Source: Flavobacterium macacae | GTDB lineage: Bacteria > Bacteroidota > Bacteroidia > Flavobacteriales > Flavobacteriaceae | Length of the DNA: 36,355 nt | Assembly (NCBI RefSeq): GCF_003865365.1 | Contig: NZ_RQVR01000020.1 | Span: 1-36,355, forward strand | Direction of reading: 5' to 3' | In this document: piece after piece, positions 15,396-24,019 of the stretch | Position numbering within the stretch: position 1 is the stretch's first letter | Layout of the letters: each line of letters begins with the position of its first letter | The notes under the pieces: model-generated | What the model was told of the DNA's origin: nothing | Databases searched by the model: none | Seen by the model: the letters and a program-made list of their open reading frames with translations, nothing else | Program-made: the position numbers and the translations under genes

Positions 15396-16058
15396 GTGTT
15401 TAAGAAACTTTTCAGCTACATCATTCCAGTAAATATCCACAAGCAGAATTCTTCGATCAGCAAGAATATTGAAATTACCTGGGCAAATGGCGAATTGGTT
15501 TTAGATTCAAAAAACACCAATTACTCTTATGGAAGCCTGCAAAGAATTTTGAGAAAAGGTTTAAAAAGTATTGGATTTGAAAGAGTTTTAAAAATGCAAA
15601 ATATTCTGGTTCTTGGCGTTGCAGGCGGTAGCGTAATTAAAACTTTAAGTGAAGAAATTAAGTTTAAAGGAAAAATAACGGGCGTTGAAATTGATTCCGA
15701 AATTATTAAAATCGCCAATTCCTACTTTCATTTGGATAAAATTGAAAATCTTGAAATTGTAATTGACGATGCTTTTGAGTTTGTTTTAAAAACCAAAGAA
15801 AAGTATGATTTGATCATTATTGATATTTTTCAAGATACCACCATGCCCAATTTTTTATTTGAAGAATTCTTCCAAAACCGCACTTGTTTTCTTTTAAAAG
15901 AAAAAGGCGTTATTTTATTCAACACGATGTGCCTTTCTGAAAAAGAAAATAGTCGGAACAAAAAATATTTAGAAAATGTAAACTCTGAATTATTTTTGGC
16001 AAGAACCATTCCGCGTGTGGAAGATCATAATGAACTGATTATTTTAGAGCGAAAATAA
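15396..16058 (+). CDS. Spermidine-synthase-like SAM-dependent methyltransferase
   Basis: The Rossmann-type core has motif I ILVLGVAGGSVIKTL, the acidic motif II GVEIDSEIIKIA, then VIDDAFEFV and YDLIIIDIF. This order is that of the spermidine synthase/polyamine aminopropyltransferase fold, but the protein is short (220 residues) and the N-terminal beta domain is abbreviated, so it may be a methyltransferase rather than an aminopropyltransferase. I chose GTG at 15396 (MFKKLFSYIIPV after initiation); an upstream TTG at 15378 lies inside the probable -7 box. It stands alone between the XRE and Fic genes. An arginine decarboxylase elsewhere in the window makes a polyamine role possible but unproven. 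Confidence 0.75.
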   Translation: MFKKLFSYIIPVNIHKQNSSISKNIEITWANGELVLDSKNTNYSYGSLQRILRKGLKSIGFERVLKMQNILVLGVAGGSVIKTLSEEIKFKGKITGVEIDSEIIKIANSYFHLDKIENLEIVIDDAFEFVLKTKEKYDLIIIDIFQDTTMPNFLFEEFFQNRTCFLLKEKGVILFNTMCLSEKENSRNKKYLENVNSELFLARTIPRVEDHNELIILERK

Positions 16059-16133
16059 TTTGAGGAAAATTTCAAGCTATTGCCGACCTAAAAAAGCATT
16101 TCCTCCTTACCTTTATAATTCAATTTTATAAAG

Positions 16134-16919
16134 ATGCCTGAATTACAACTACTTTCCTCCGCTTATTTCGAAGACTATAAAAAATCACTAAAAACCAATT
16201 TTAAAGAAGCTTTTAGCTCCATCCAATCAAAACCGATGGATTCTGATGCTTTCAAATATTACAATTCGATTGCCGTGGCCTATTCATCTCGAATCGAGGG
16301 CGAAAAAATGGAGGCCGAAGAGTATTTAAAACACAAATCACTTTCCATTGAATTATCAGAATATTTGGTTGAAAGACCAGATGATTTATACGAAGCGTAT
16401 CTTTTTGCCCAAAAGGAAAAACTGAAATTCGATAATTTTTTCAAAGCCCATTCCATTCTTTCAAAAAGTTTGCTTCCAAAAGACCAACAAGGAAGGATGC
16501 GTTTTGGACAGAAAGCAATTTCTACTAAAAAAGACGGAAAAATCACGTATGAGGCGTGCCAAGCGTCAGATATCCCTGCAGAATTCAGAAAGTTATTTGA
16601 AGATATTGATTACTTATTGAAAAAAGAATTAACCCTTGAAGAAAGCTTTTATTATGCTTCTTACATTCATTTGGTATTTGTGAAAATTCATCCTTTCAAT
16701 GACGGAAATGGCCGTTCTGCAAGGCTTTTAGAGAAATGGTTTCTATCCCGAAAATTAGATATTGCCGTCTGGAGCATCAATTCTGAAAAATATTACCACG
16801 ACCATTTATCTGAATATTATAAAAATCTTGAATACGTCGGATTTTTTTATGAGAATTTGGATTATGGCAAAGCGAATGCTTTTTTAGGAATGTTGGCGGA
16901 AGCGGTCGCGTATGAATAG
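16134..16919 (+). CDS. Fic-domain protein, class II, self-inhibited
   Basis: Fic proteins usually transfer AMP from ATP to a hydroxyl on a target protein. The catalytic motif HPFNDGNGR is complete (186-194), with the nucleophile-activating H186. An inhibitory helix motif (S/T)xxxE(G/N) is also present near the N-terminus as SSRIEG (S51, E55, G56), the arrangement of class II Fic proteins in which the Glu blocks the ATP gamma-phosphate site. The 261-residue protein carries no extra DNA-binding domain. Its stop codon abuts that of the convergent kdsB with no gap. Targets are unknown. Confidence 0.9.
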   Translation: MPELQLLSSAYFEDYKKSLKTNFKEAFSSIQSKPMDSDAFKYYNSIAVAYSSRIEGEKMEAEEYLKHKSLSIELSEYLVERPDDLYEAYLFAQKEKLKFDNFFKAHSILSKSLLPKDQQGRMRFGQKAISTKKDGKITYEACQASDIPAEFRKLFEDIDYLLKKELTLEESFYYASYIHLVFVKIHPFNDGNGRSARLLEKWFLSRKLDIAVWSINSEKYYHDHLSEYYKNLEYVGFFYENLDYGKANAFLGMLAEAVAYE

Positions 16920-17645
16920 CTACAGCATCCTCCTTGCCTTTTCTAAATCTTCAATGGTATCAATTCCGATGCCGAGGTGCGTGGTTTCTACCATTTTGAT
17001 TTTCTTTCCATATTCCAAATAACGAAGCTGTTCTAATTTTTCAGAAGCTTCCAAAGATTTCATCGGAAGACTGTAAAAATCCAACAAAGCTGGTTTTCTG
17101 AAAGCATAAATCCCGATGTGCTGAAAATAACGAACGCCTGCATTTTCTTCTCTTGGATACGGAATCACTGAACGTGAAAAATACAACGCCAAACCGTTTT
17201 GATCTACAATAACTTTCACATTATTTGGGTTGGCAATTTCTTCCTTGTCTTTTATTTCGCGCATCAGCGAAGCCAAATCAATTTGGTGCGTTTCGTCATT
17301 TTTAAAAACTTCCAGCAATTTTTCAAGCGGCTCTTTGTTGATAAACGGTTCGTCGCCTTGCACATTTACTACAATATCCACTTCTAAATCTTGTACCGCT
17401 TCAGCAATTCTGTCGCTTCCTGATTCGTGTTCTTTTTTGCTCATAATGGCTTTTCCGCCGTTATTTACAATTTCATTAAAAATCAAATCAGAATCAGTTA
17501 CCACAAAAACATCATCAAATAAATGGGTTGCAACAGCCGATTCATACGTTCGAAGAATGACTGTTTTTCCACCTAAATCTTGCATTAGTTTAGCCGGAAA
17601 TCGTGTGGATGCGTAACGTGCGGGAATGACTGCGGTTATTTTCAT
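16920..17645 (-). CDS. kdsB: 3-deoxy-manno-octulosonate cytidylyltransferase (CMP-KDO synthetase)
   Basis: The enzyme activates KDO with CTP for lipid A-core assembly, so the organism makes KDO-containing lipopolysaccharide. Diagnostic features are the nucleotide-binding start [38 protein letters not shown] (metal and CTP site) and [13 protein letters not shown], ending with [14 protein letters not shown] chose the ATG at 17643-17645 ([11 protein letters not shown]); the longer frame adds ten residues with no family similarity. 241 residues is normal. It is probably the last gene of a minus-strand unit with the RecD-like helicase and a small membrane protein. Confidence 0.95.
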   Translation of the reverse strand: MKITAVIPARYASTRFPAKLMQDLGGKTVILRTYESAVATHLFDDVFVVTDSDLIFNEIVNNGGKAIMSKKEHESGSDRIAEAVQDLEVDIVVNVQGDEPFINKEPLEKLLEVFKNDETHQIDLASLMREIKDKEEIANPNNVKVIVDQNGLALYFSRSVIPYPREENAGVRYFQHIGIYAFRKPALLDFYSLPMKSLEASEKLEQLRYLEYGKKIKMVETTHLGIGIDTIEDLEKARRML

Positions 17646-17696
17646 TGAGAAAGTTTCTGAGTTTGAAAGTGACAAAGTTACAAAGTTTGAGTTTGG

Positions 17697-18065
17697 TTAG
17701 AAATTTTTGTAAATTAATTTTGTTGATGATTGATTTTTTAAAGTCGTTGCTTCTTTTAAATCAAATTTTATATAAGTCTGGTTTATTTTTACATCATAAA
17801 CTTCCACTTTATTTTTTGAAAATGTTAATATATTTTTTAAACAATCTTCTTGTTCAACAAATATATCTCTGTCATACCTTTTTATAAAGCCACATTCTAC
17901 TTGATCAATTATTATTAAATCTCCATCAGAAACTTCATAATACAAATTTTCAAATTCGCCATATTTATCTTCAATTTCCATAGAAATAAAGCAGAAATAT
18001 AGAAACGAAAAAATTCCTATTACAAAAACAATAATGCTTATTAATATTATATGAATTTTTCTCAT
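17697..18065 (-). CDS. Small membrane-anchored protein of unknown function
   Basis: The product is 122 residues, starting with MRKIHIILISIIVFVIGIFS, a single strong N-terminal membrane span that could also be a signal anchor. The rest is a charged, beta-rich domain of about 95 residues with two Cys and no motif I recognise. It starts three bases after the RecD-like helicase stop and ends 51 bases before kdsB, so all three are probably co-transcribed. The function does not follow from that context. Confidence 0.65.
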   Translation of the reverse strand: MRKIHIILISIIVFVIGIFSFLYFCFISMEIEDKYGEFENLYYEVSDGDLIIIDQVECGFIKRYDRDIFVEQEDCLKNILTFSKNKVEVYDVKINQTYIKFDLKEATTLKNQSSTKLIYKNF

Positions 18066-18068
18066 AGT

Positions 18069-19493
18069 TTACTCCTCCAAAAAACTCTCATCTTTAAAAC
18101 CAATCAAGTACAATTTGTCTTTTGCCCTGGTAATCGCGGTATAAAGCCAGCGAATATAATCTCTGTCAATGCCGTTTGGCAAATAAGGCTGTTCTACAAA
18201 AACGGTATTCCATTGACCCCCTTGTGATTTGTGGCACGTGATGGCGTATGAGAATTTTACTTGCAATGCATTAAAATAGGGATTCTCTTTTACTTTCTGA
18301 AACTTGCGGTAATTGGTTCTTTCGTCTTCATAATCCAACATCACTTCTTGGTACAAACGATTCGATTCGTCATAAGAAAGCGAAGCCGATTCAGTGGTCA
18401 ACGTATCTAAAATTAAAACCGTTTCAAAAGGTTTCTGGTTTGGATAATCGACCATCCTGATTTTTACGGTGGCAAATTTAAAACTGTATAATTCTTGTAT
18501 TTTATAAATTTCTAAAACTTCAATAATATCACCATTGGCAATAAAATCAGTTTCGGTGGAATCTTTCAGCCAGAAATAATTGTTCTTCACCACCATCAAA
18601 AAATCTCCGGTAGAAAGATCGCTTTCTTTGTCTAAAATTCGCATTCTGATTTGCTGATTGTAAGCATTTGCCCGTTTGTTGGAACGCACGATAAATGCGG
18701 TATCTTCCAAACCATAATTGCTGTAAGCACCGTGAATGGCATCTTGAATGTCATATCCGTCGGTCAACCGTACAATGTCTTTGAAGTTTTTTACGTCGAA
18801 TTTAAAATCTTCATAAAAATCATCATTTAATTGTTCCCGAAGTTCGGTTGCATTAAAAAGTATTCCTGAATTTTCTTCCTGTCGCATCACTTCATCAAAT
18901 TCAATATGCGAGATTTCCATATCATAATTTCGCGACAGCAAATCAATGTCCAATGCCGGAGAAACATCTAAGTTTACCGGAGGCAACTGTGCTGTATCAC
19001 CCAGCAAAATCATCTTGCAATTCGTCCCCGAATAGACATAATAAATAAGGTCATCAAGCAACGAACCGTTTTCATACATGCTTGAATCAGAACTGGAATC
19101 TGAAATCATTGACGATTCATCGACAATAAAAATCGTGTTTTTGTGCTTGTTTTGTTGCGTTGTGAAACTTACGCCACCGCCTTTTGTTTTGGGATAATAG
19201 ATTTTTTTATGAATGGTATGTGCTGGTTTGTTGGAATAATTGGCAATGACTTTAGCAGCACGGCCAGTTGGCGCCAAAAGGACATATTTTTTGTTGATTT
19301 CTAAAAGATTGTTGACCAAAGTGGAAATCACAGTTGTTTTCCCAGTTCCGGCGTAGCCTTTTAAGACAAAGATTTCGTCTTGCTTTGAATTGGTCAAGAA
19401 TTCTGCTACTTTTTGAAAAAAAATATCCTGTTTTACGGTGGGATTGAACGGAAATTTTGTTTTTAAGGTCTTGTAGAAAAGTGCAGAATTCAT
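18069..19493 (-). CDS. RecD-like SF1B DNA helicase
   Basis: This is an ATP-dependent 5'-3' DNA helicase of the RecD/Dda group. Motifs in order: Walker A GYAGTGKTT (46-54), APTGRAAKV (motif Ia), the Walker B IVDESSM (D125, E126), GDTAQLPPV (motif III), the motif V-like YAITCHKSQGGQW near residue 425, and TAITRAKDKLYLIG (motif VI) near the end. The 474-residue length is that of the compact stand-alone helicases, not of RecD in a RecBCD complex, and no recB or recC lies nearby. It starts the minus-strand unit that continues to kdsB. Likely roles are repair or replication-fork processing. Confidence 0.88.
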   Translation of the reverse strand: MNSALFYKTLKTKFPFNPTVKQDIFFQKVAEFLTNSKQDEIFVLKGYAGTGKTTVISTLVNNLLEINKKYVLLAPTGRAAKVIANYSNKPAHTIHKKIYYPKTKGGGVSFTTQQNKHKNTIFIVDESSMISDSSSDSSMYENGSLLDDLIYYVYSGTNCKMILLGDTAQLPPVNLDVSPALDIDLLSRNYDMEISHIEFDEVMRQEENSGILFNATELREQLNDDFYEDFKFDVKNFKDIVRLTDGYDIQDAIHGAYSNYGLEDTAFIVRSNKRANAYNQQIRMRILDKESDLSTGDFLMVVKNNYFWLKDSTETDFIANGDIIEVLEIYKIQELYSFKFATVKIRMVDYPNQKPFETVLILDTLTTESASLSYDESNRLYQEVMLDYEDERTNYRKFQKVKENPYFNALQVKFSYAITCHKSQGGQWNTVFVEQPYLPNGIDRDYIRWLYTAITRAKDKLYLIGFKDESFLEE

Positions 19494-19650
19494 TTGGATT
19501 TTATTTGTAGCAAAGTTAGAGCTTTTTAAATTCTTTTTTTAAAACATTAAGGGATTAAGTTTCGTTAAGGTTTAATCTTTTTTACTTTGTGACTTTGTAA
19601 CTTCTTAGACAATCTTGGTCCAAAAGTTTAAAGAATACCTGATGTTTTTA
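19494..19650. other. AT-rich intergenic stretch before the structured element
   Basis: This holds the upstream region of the RecD-like gene. Several TTAAG-type repeats occur at 19547-19576 with irregular 8-10 base spacing. No perfect TAnnTTTG box on the minus strand was found. Confidence 0.3.
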
Positions 19651-19730
19651 AATAGCCCCGATTGCAGGGGAAATCCTTTTTTCTCGCTTCTTTAGCGAGG
19701 AAAAAGATGGTACCGGAAAGCGGGACTGTT
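19651..19730. ncRNA. Structured intergenic element, possible Flavo-1-like RNA
   Basis: The block reads AATAGCCCCGATTGCAGGGG, then a 12-bp hairpin (CTTTTTTCTCGC, loop TTCTTTA, GCGAGGAAAAAG, with one T-G pair), then GATGGTACCGGAAAGCGGGA. CCCG near the left end can pair with CGGG near the right end, giving a closed multi-stem structure. I recall near-identical blocks, with varying hairpins but fixed AGCCCCG and AAAGCGGGA flanks, scattered between genes in Flavobacterium, and it may be the published Flavo-1 RNA motif. The strand is uncertain because the hairpin works either way. That memory needs a covariance search. Confidence 0.55.
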
Positions 19731-19853
19731 GTTTAAAAAATGCTTTTTGTTTTTGCTTCTGAAAAAAATTGAAATAATTTTTTGTAGGTAATTTTAGAAA
19801 AGAATATTATCGCCTTTGCGGGATTCCAATTATACTTTGCGACTTATTTTTCG

Positions 19854-19861
19854 TAAGTTTG
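19854..19861 (+). promoter_or_regulatory. -7 box before the DUF3822 gene
   Basis: TAAGTTTG matches TAnnTTTG, 20 bases before the ATG at 19881. A TTTG at 19836-19839 gives too short a spacer (14 bases), so the -33 element is unclear. Confidence 0.4.
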
Positions 19862-19880
19862 CGAACATCAGTAAAATTCA

Positions 19881-20699
19881 ATGTCGGCTAACCAAAACAT
19901 AACGGAAAAAACATATCGAAAATTGGCGATTCAAGTATCTTTGAATAGCTTTAAATTTTGTGCGTTTGACACTTTAAATGAAGTGGTTTTGTTTGTGAAG
20001 GAAGTGGATTTCAGTGATTTTCCGAAATCTGCTAAAATTGAAGACCATTTTTGGAAAGCTTTTGTGGAAGATACTGATTTGACAAAATCGTATGACGATG
20101 TTGTCGTGCTTCACGAAAATAATTTGGCTTCATTTGTGCCAAGCGCGCTTTTTGACGAGAATTATTTGGGAAGTTATTTGCAATACAATACCAAAGTTTT
20201 TGAAACCGATTTTTTTGCTTTCGACGAACTTTCGGGATTTGAGATGGCCAATGTGTATATTCCGTATGTGAATATCAATAATTTTTTGCTGGATCAATTT
20301 GAGTCTTTTGATTACAAGCACGTGAACAGCATTTTGGTTCCGAAATTGCTTGAAATCTCAAAAAACGTGGATGAAAAACAAGTTTTTGTTCACGTTGGCA
20401 ACGGTCATTTTGAAATTATTGTAGCCGAAAATCAAAAGCTTTTGTTGTTCAATTCGTTTGATTTTGTGACAAAAGAAGATTTTATATATTACCTATTATT
20501 TACAGCGGAACAGTTGAAACTGAATCCGGAAACGTTCAAATTGCAATTGTTGGGAGAAATTTCTGAAGCAAGCGATTTGTTTAAAATTGCCTTCAAATAC
20601 ATCAGAAACGTTTCTTTATTAGGCGTTTACCAGACACAAAAACACAATGACTTTTCTACTGAAAAGAACTTAAAGCATTTTATTTTATTCAATTCATAA
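19881..20699 (+). CDS. DUF3822 family protein
   Basis: The product is 272 residues with no signal peptide or membrane span. From memory the pattern (QVSLNSFKFCAFDTLNEVV near the start, VYIPYVNINNFLLDQF in the middle, KQVFVHVGNGHFEIIVAENQKLLLFNSF later) is the DUF3822 family, found in Bacteroidota next to rsmD and resembling an actin-like ATPase fold, as in PilM/FtsA. No ATP-binding motif is obvious by eye. The rsmD start codon follows its stop with no gap, so the two are translated from one message. The function is not established. Confidence 0.75.
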   Translation: MSANQNITEKTYRKLAIQVSLNSFKFCAFDTLNEVVLFVKEVDFSDFPKSAKIEDHFWKAFVEDTDLTKSYDDVVVLHENNLASFVPSALFDENYLGSYLQYNTKVFETDFFAFDELSGFEMANVYIPYVNINNFLLDQFESFDYKHVNSILVPKLLEISKNVDEKQVFVHVGNGHFEIIVAENQKLLLFNSFDFVTKEDFIYYLLFTAEQLKLNPETFKLQLLGEISEASDLFKIAFKYIRNVSLLGVYQTQKHNDFSTEKNLKHFILFNS

Positions 20700-21290
20700 A
20701 TGAGAATTATTTCGGGAAAATATAAAGGCAGGAGAATTGCTCCGCCTAAAGGCTTGCCTGTTCGTCCGACCACGGATATGAGCAAGGAAGCGCTGTTCAA
20801 CGTTTTGAACAACTATTTTAATTTTAGCGGTTTGAAGGTTTTGGACTTATTTGCGGGAACTGGAAACATCAGTTATGAATTTGCTTCGCGCGGAAGCGAC
20901 AATATTACGTCTGTTGATGGCGATTTTGGGTGCGTCAAATTTATCAAGCAAACCGCCGATGAATTTGATTTCAACATTGCCGGAATCAAAAGCGATGTTT
21001 TTAAATTTATTGAGAAAAATAAAAATTCTTACGACGTTATTTTTGCAGATCCGCCTTATAATTTAGACCAGGCCACTTTTGAGAAATTGGTAGAAGTTAT
21101 TTTTGCCAATGACCTTTTGCAAGAAGACGGAATGATGGTAATTGAACATTCAAAATACACCAAGCTGGATCATATGATTAATTTTTCATTCAAGAAAAGT
21201 TATGGCGGTTCGATTTTTTCTTTCTTTGAAATTGATGGAAACAAGGATGAGGAAGTTAAAAATGAAATTAACGAAACAGAAGAAGGATAA
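20700..21290 (+). CDS. rsmD: 16S rRNA (guanine(966)-N2)-methyltransferase
   Basis: RsmD methylates G966 of 16S rRNA during assembly of the small ribosomal subunit. The start MRIISGKYKGRRIAPPKGL and VRPTTDMSKEALFNVL are family signatures, followed by the SAM-binding motif LDLFAGTGNISYE and the catalytic DPPYN tetrapeptide. The 196-residue length is normal, apart from a short acidic C-terminal tail. It begins at the base after the DUF3822 stop codon. A good terminator follows. Confidence 0.95.
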   Translation: MRIISGKYKGRRIAPPKGLPVRPTTDMSKEALFNVLNNYFNFSGLKVLDLFAGTGNISYEFASRGSDNITSVDGDFGCVKFIKQTADEFDFNIAGIKSDVFKFIEKNKNSYDVIFADPPYNLDQATFEKLVEVIFANDLLQEDGMMVIEHSKYTKLDHMINFSFKKSYGGSIFSFFEIDGNKDEEVKNEINETEEG

Positions 21291-21310
21291 ACACTGATTC
21301 TATTTAAATT

Positions 21311-21337
21311 AAAAGCCACTGATTAGGTGGCTTTTTT
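21311..21337 (+). terminator. Terminator of the DUF3822-rsmD unit
   Basis: AAAAGCCAC and GTGGCTTTT form the stem around a 7-base loop, with extra T residues after it, 20 bases past the rsmD stop. Confidence 0.88.
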
Positions 21338-21407
21338 GTTGCCATAAATTTTAAAAAAAATGTGAAATCTTTGAAATTTCTGAACGCTTTTTGATTGATG
21401 ATGATTA

Positions 21408-22409
21408 TTATTTTTCTTGAAGCCAATTACGCCAATCTTGGGCAATTTTATCCCAGTTGTAAATGTCTTGATTGACGGTTGCGTTTTCATTTATAGGAAA
21501 ATAATTATGTTCTAAATTCAAGTAACTTTTAAAAGCACAATTGTCTTTTTTCTCGCGAATCGCTTCCATTTGAAACAAATCATTAAACGGAGCAGACCAA
21601 TCTTTCGTTCCATAAGAAATCAAAACCGGAATTTTCAAATGCATCAAGTTATCCTTTTGTGGAAGCGAAAAACTATACGTAGTTTTAAATGAATCGCCTG
21701 AACCAGAATTCACTTCATTCGGGTTTTCAACCACTTTTTTCCAATGTTCTATCGTGTTATTTCCTTCATTTATAGAATCCGTATCAAAGCTTCGACTTTG
21801 TGCCAAAATATTCATAATTCGACCATAAGGATTTCCTCCTGAATAAATCAAATGTGTGATTTTTCGATTGATGGAAGCCATTTTTGAAGCAATCGTACTT
21901 CCTTCAGAATGTCCGGCAACAACTAATTTTTTGTTTTTTACCCAACGTTCTTTTGCCAATTGTTTCAAGACAAAATTGTTTCTAAACACATAATAATCTA
22001 AATAATTTCGCTCCAAATAACCTTTCGGTGGTAATTCTTTTTCCACATCTTTATAATAGCAAAAATTCTTCCCGAGCTTTTTTACATCTGAAATTATCGG
22101 AACAAATGGCTTACCAATAATTACGATATGGAAGTCTTCTAAAAATGGATTTTCGTCAAATGGTAGAGTTCCATACAAACCTTTTTCGTCATATTTTACA
22201 ACAGGCTGGGGCAAACTTCCCTGACAGAAAAAAAAGATTGGTTTAGCTATTTTTTCTTCTCCAATTTTAGAAATTACAATGATATCAACCGGTTCATCCT
22301 GATATTTCATCGCTATATGTTTATAGCCAAAATCTTCAGGAATTTTCTGAGAATGCGCGTAGATTTTTGAAAATAAAAGCATAATAATTTGAATTATGAG
22401 TTTCGACAT
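21408..22409 (-). CDS. Secreted alpha/beta-hydrolase family protein
   Basis: The N-terminus MSKLIIQIIMLLFSKIYAHSQ looks like a signal peptide. The catalytic nucleophile elbow is VVAGHSEGSTIAS, with the Ser in G-H-S-E-G near residue 169. The late LISYGTKDWSAPF segment carries the likely acid residue (Asp), and LNLEHNYFPIN carries the likely catalytic His. The 333-residue length fits a peptidase or esterase of this fold. The substrate is unknown. It is divergent from the two-component gene pair, separated by an AT-rich inverted repeat. Confidence 0.8.
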   Translation of the reverse strand: MSKLIIQIIMLLFSKIYAHSQKIPEDFGYKHIAMKYQDEPVDIIVISKIGEEKIAKPIFFFCQGSLPQPVVKYDEKGLYGTLPFDENPFLEDFHIVIIGKPFVPIISDVKKLGKNFCYYKDVEKELPPKGYLERNYLDYYVFRNNFVLKQLAKERWVKNKKLVVAGHSEGSTIASKMASINRKITHLIYSGGNPYGRIMNILAQSRSFDTDSINEGNNTIEHWKKVVENPNEVNSGSGDSFKTTYSFSLPQKDNLMHLKIPVLISYGTKDWSAPFNDLFQMEAIREKKDNCAFKSYLNLEHNYFPINENATVNQDIYNWDKIAQDWRNWLQEK

Positions 22410-22412
22410 TTT

Positions 22413-22474
22413 AATTACGAATTAGAAATTACGAATTACGATGACGTTCAATTCGTAATTTGCAATTCGTAATT
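22413..22474. repeat. 25-bp imperfect inverted repeat
   Basis: The arms at 22413-22437 and 22450-22474 are built from ATTACGAATT units and match except at about two positions; the loop is 12 bases. It lies just upstream of the hydrolase gene and before the histidine kinase promoter. AT-rich repeats of this look are common between flavobacterial genes, from memory. It may be a spreading intergenic repeat or a weak bidirectional terminator. Confidence 0.8.
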
Positions 22475-22510
22475 GACTATCGCAAAGTTGGCTCAAAAAC
22501 AAATGCTCAA

Positions 22511-22540
22511 GGTTAATGGTAGGTTAATGCTGGGTTAATG
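22511..22540 (+). promoter_or_regulatory. Three direct repeats GGTTAATG at 11-bp spacing
   Basis: Identical copies at 22511-22518, 22522-22529 and 22533-22540 repeat every 11 bases, about one helical turn. That is the layout of OmpR/PhoB-family response-regulator boxes. The last copy ends 23 bases before a -7 box, where the -33 element should be, so an activator may replace it. The natural ligand is the response regulator encoded at 24020 (inference). Confidence 0.7.
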
Positions 22541-22563
22541 TGTTTTATTCGAAATAATTGGCT

Positions 22564-22571
22564 TATTTTTG
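22564..22571 (+). promoter_or_regulatory. -7 box of the two-component operon
   Basis: TATTTTTG matches TAnnTTTG, 12 bases before the histidine kinase ATG. No TTG occurs at the -33 position, which is instead occupied by the third GGTTAATG repeat. Confidence 0.6.
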
Positions 22572-22582
22572 AAGTGTAATTC

Positions 22583-23956
22583 ATGGATATGAAACAGAAA
22601 ATTAATTTACTAATCGGATTTTCGGCAGTCGTTTTGATTGCACTTTCTGCTATCCAATATTATTTGGTGAAAACTGCTTATGAATATAAAGTCGAGCAAT
22701 TTCGATCAGAAATAAAAGAAAAAATAGCAAAAATCACGAATGATTACAGCGATATTGATTCTACGATTTTCAACAAAAAAGATTTGCTTTACAAACAATT
22801 GGCCGAAAATTATATCCGAGATAAAAAGACGCGTTTTCATATCAAAAATCAATTGCTTCAGAGTGATTTTAAAAATGAATTGACCCGAAAATTACAGGAA
22901 GAATTTGAAAATGAAGTCCCCGATTTGGAGATTGATTTTGCCATTGTCTTGGATAAATTCGTGATTTATGATGTCACAAAAGAAGCCGACACCATTTTTG
23001 CAGAAAAACCTTTTATCGAAAATAAAATTTATGGAAATTTGGCTTCATTAGATGATGCTTTTTTGATTCGCAATTATGTGGGAACAACCAGCGGTTCCTT
23101 GCAACAAGAATTAAATTCTGATTACAAACTTTTGACCGAAGACACTTTGTATGTTTCCATCCAAAACTGGGAAACCATTGTTTTAAAACGAATGACCTTG
23201 CTTTTGGTTTTTGCTGTTTTCTCTATTTTGACATTAATTACATTATTTGTTATTGCATTGAAAGCCTTGATCAAACAGAAAAAAGTAAGTGACATCAAAA
23301 CCGATTTTATCAATAATATCACGCACGAATTAAAAACGCCCTTGACCACTTTATCGGTTTCTACGAAGATCTTAGAACGTAAAGAAACGCGCGAAAATGA
23401 AGCTGTTTTCAATTCGGTTTTAGGAACAATCAATCGCCAAAATAGCAGATTACAGCATTTAATCGACCAAGTTTTAACCAATTCTTTGGGTCATCAAGAA
23501 ATTGAATTGCACAAAGAAAGAGTGTTGATGCCTAATTTTTTGAATACGATTATTGCCGATTTTAAAATTTCTAATCCTAATATTTTGATTGAAACCCATT
23601 TTCACTCGCAAAAAACAAGTTTGAATTTAGATAAATTCCACCTGACAACTGCTATTGCAAACGTCTTAGAAAATGCGGTAAAATATGGTTGTAAATCAAT
23701 TGCTGTAAAATCATCTTTGATTGAAAATCAATTTTCGATCAGTATTTCTGACGATGGAATCGGAATTTCAAAAAGTAAACATTCGCTTTTATTCGATAAA
23801 TTTTACAGAGTCGAACAAGGAAATCTGCACGATGCAAAAGGACTTGGTTTGGGATTATATTATGTGGACCAAATCATAAAAGCGCACCACGGAACGATTA
23901 ATGTGGTCAGTGATTTGGGTAAAGGTTCGACTTTCAATTTAAGATTTTCAATTTAA
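22583..23956 (+). CDS. Membrane sensor histidine kinase (RprX-like)
   Basis: The product is 457 residues. There are two membrane spans, about 7-29 and 203-228, flanking a ~170-residue extracytoplasmic sensor region with no recognised domain. The HisKA helix carries the phosphoacceptor H248 in NNITHELKTPLTTL. The ATPase domain shows the N box (ANVLENAVKYG), the G1 box (SDDGIGISKSK), and the G2 box (GLGLGLYYVDQII). There is no HAMP domain. The response regulator follows 63 bases later. Phased repeats upstream suggest autoregulation. Resemblance to RprX of Bacteroides is my recollection. Confidence 0.93.
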   Translation: MDMKQKINLLIGFSAVVLIALSAIQYYLVKTAYEYKVEQFRSEIKEKIAKITNDYSDIDSTIFNKKDLLYKQLAENYIRDKKTRFHIKNQLLQSDFKNELTRKLQEEFENEVPDLEIDFAIVLDKFVIYDVTKEADTIFAEKPFIENKIYGNLASLDDAFLIRNYVGTTSGSLQQELNSDYKLLTEDTLYVSIQNWETIVLKRMTLLLVFAVFSILTLITLFVIALKALIKQKKVSDIKTDFINNITHELKTPLTTLSVSTKILERKETRENEAVFNSVLGTINRQNSRLQHLIDQVLTNSLGHQEIELHKERVLMPNFLNTIIADFKISNPNILIETHFHSQKTSLNLDKFHLTTAIANVLENAVKYGCKSIAVKSSLIENQFSISISDDGIGISKSKHSLLFDKFYRVEQGNLHDAKGLGLGLYYVDQIIKAHHGTINVVSDLGKGSTFNLRFSI

Positions 23957-24019
23957 TATGTATGAATTTAAATCTGTGCCAGTCTTCAAAATCTGTGTTT
24001 AAAAAATAATTAGCGATTC

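Noticed and set aside
19547..19576. TTAAG repeats as a response-regulator box
   Set aside because: Spacing is irregular (8 and 10 bases) and they sit by no promoter box, unlike the exact 11-bp repeats at 22511.
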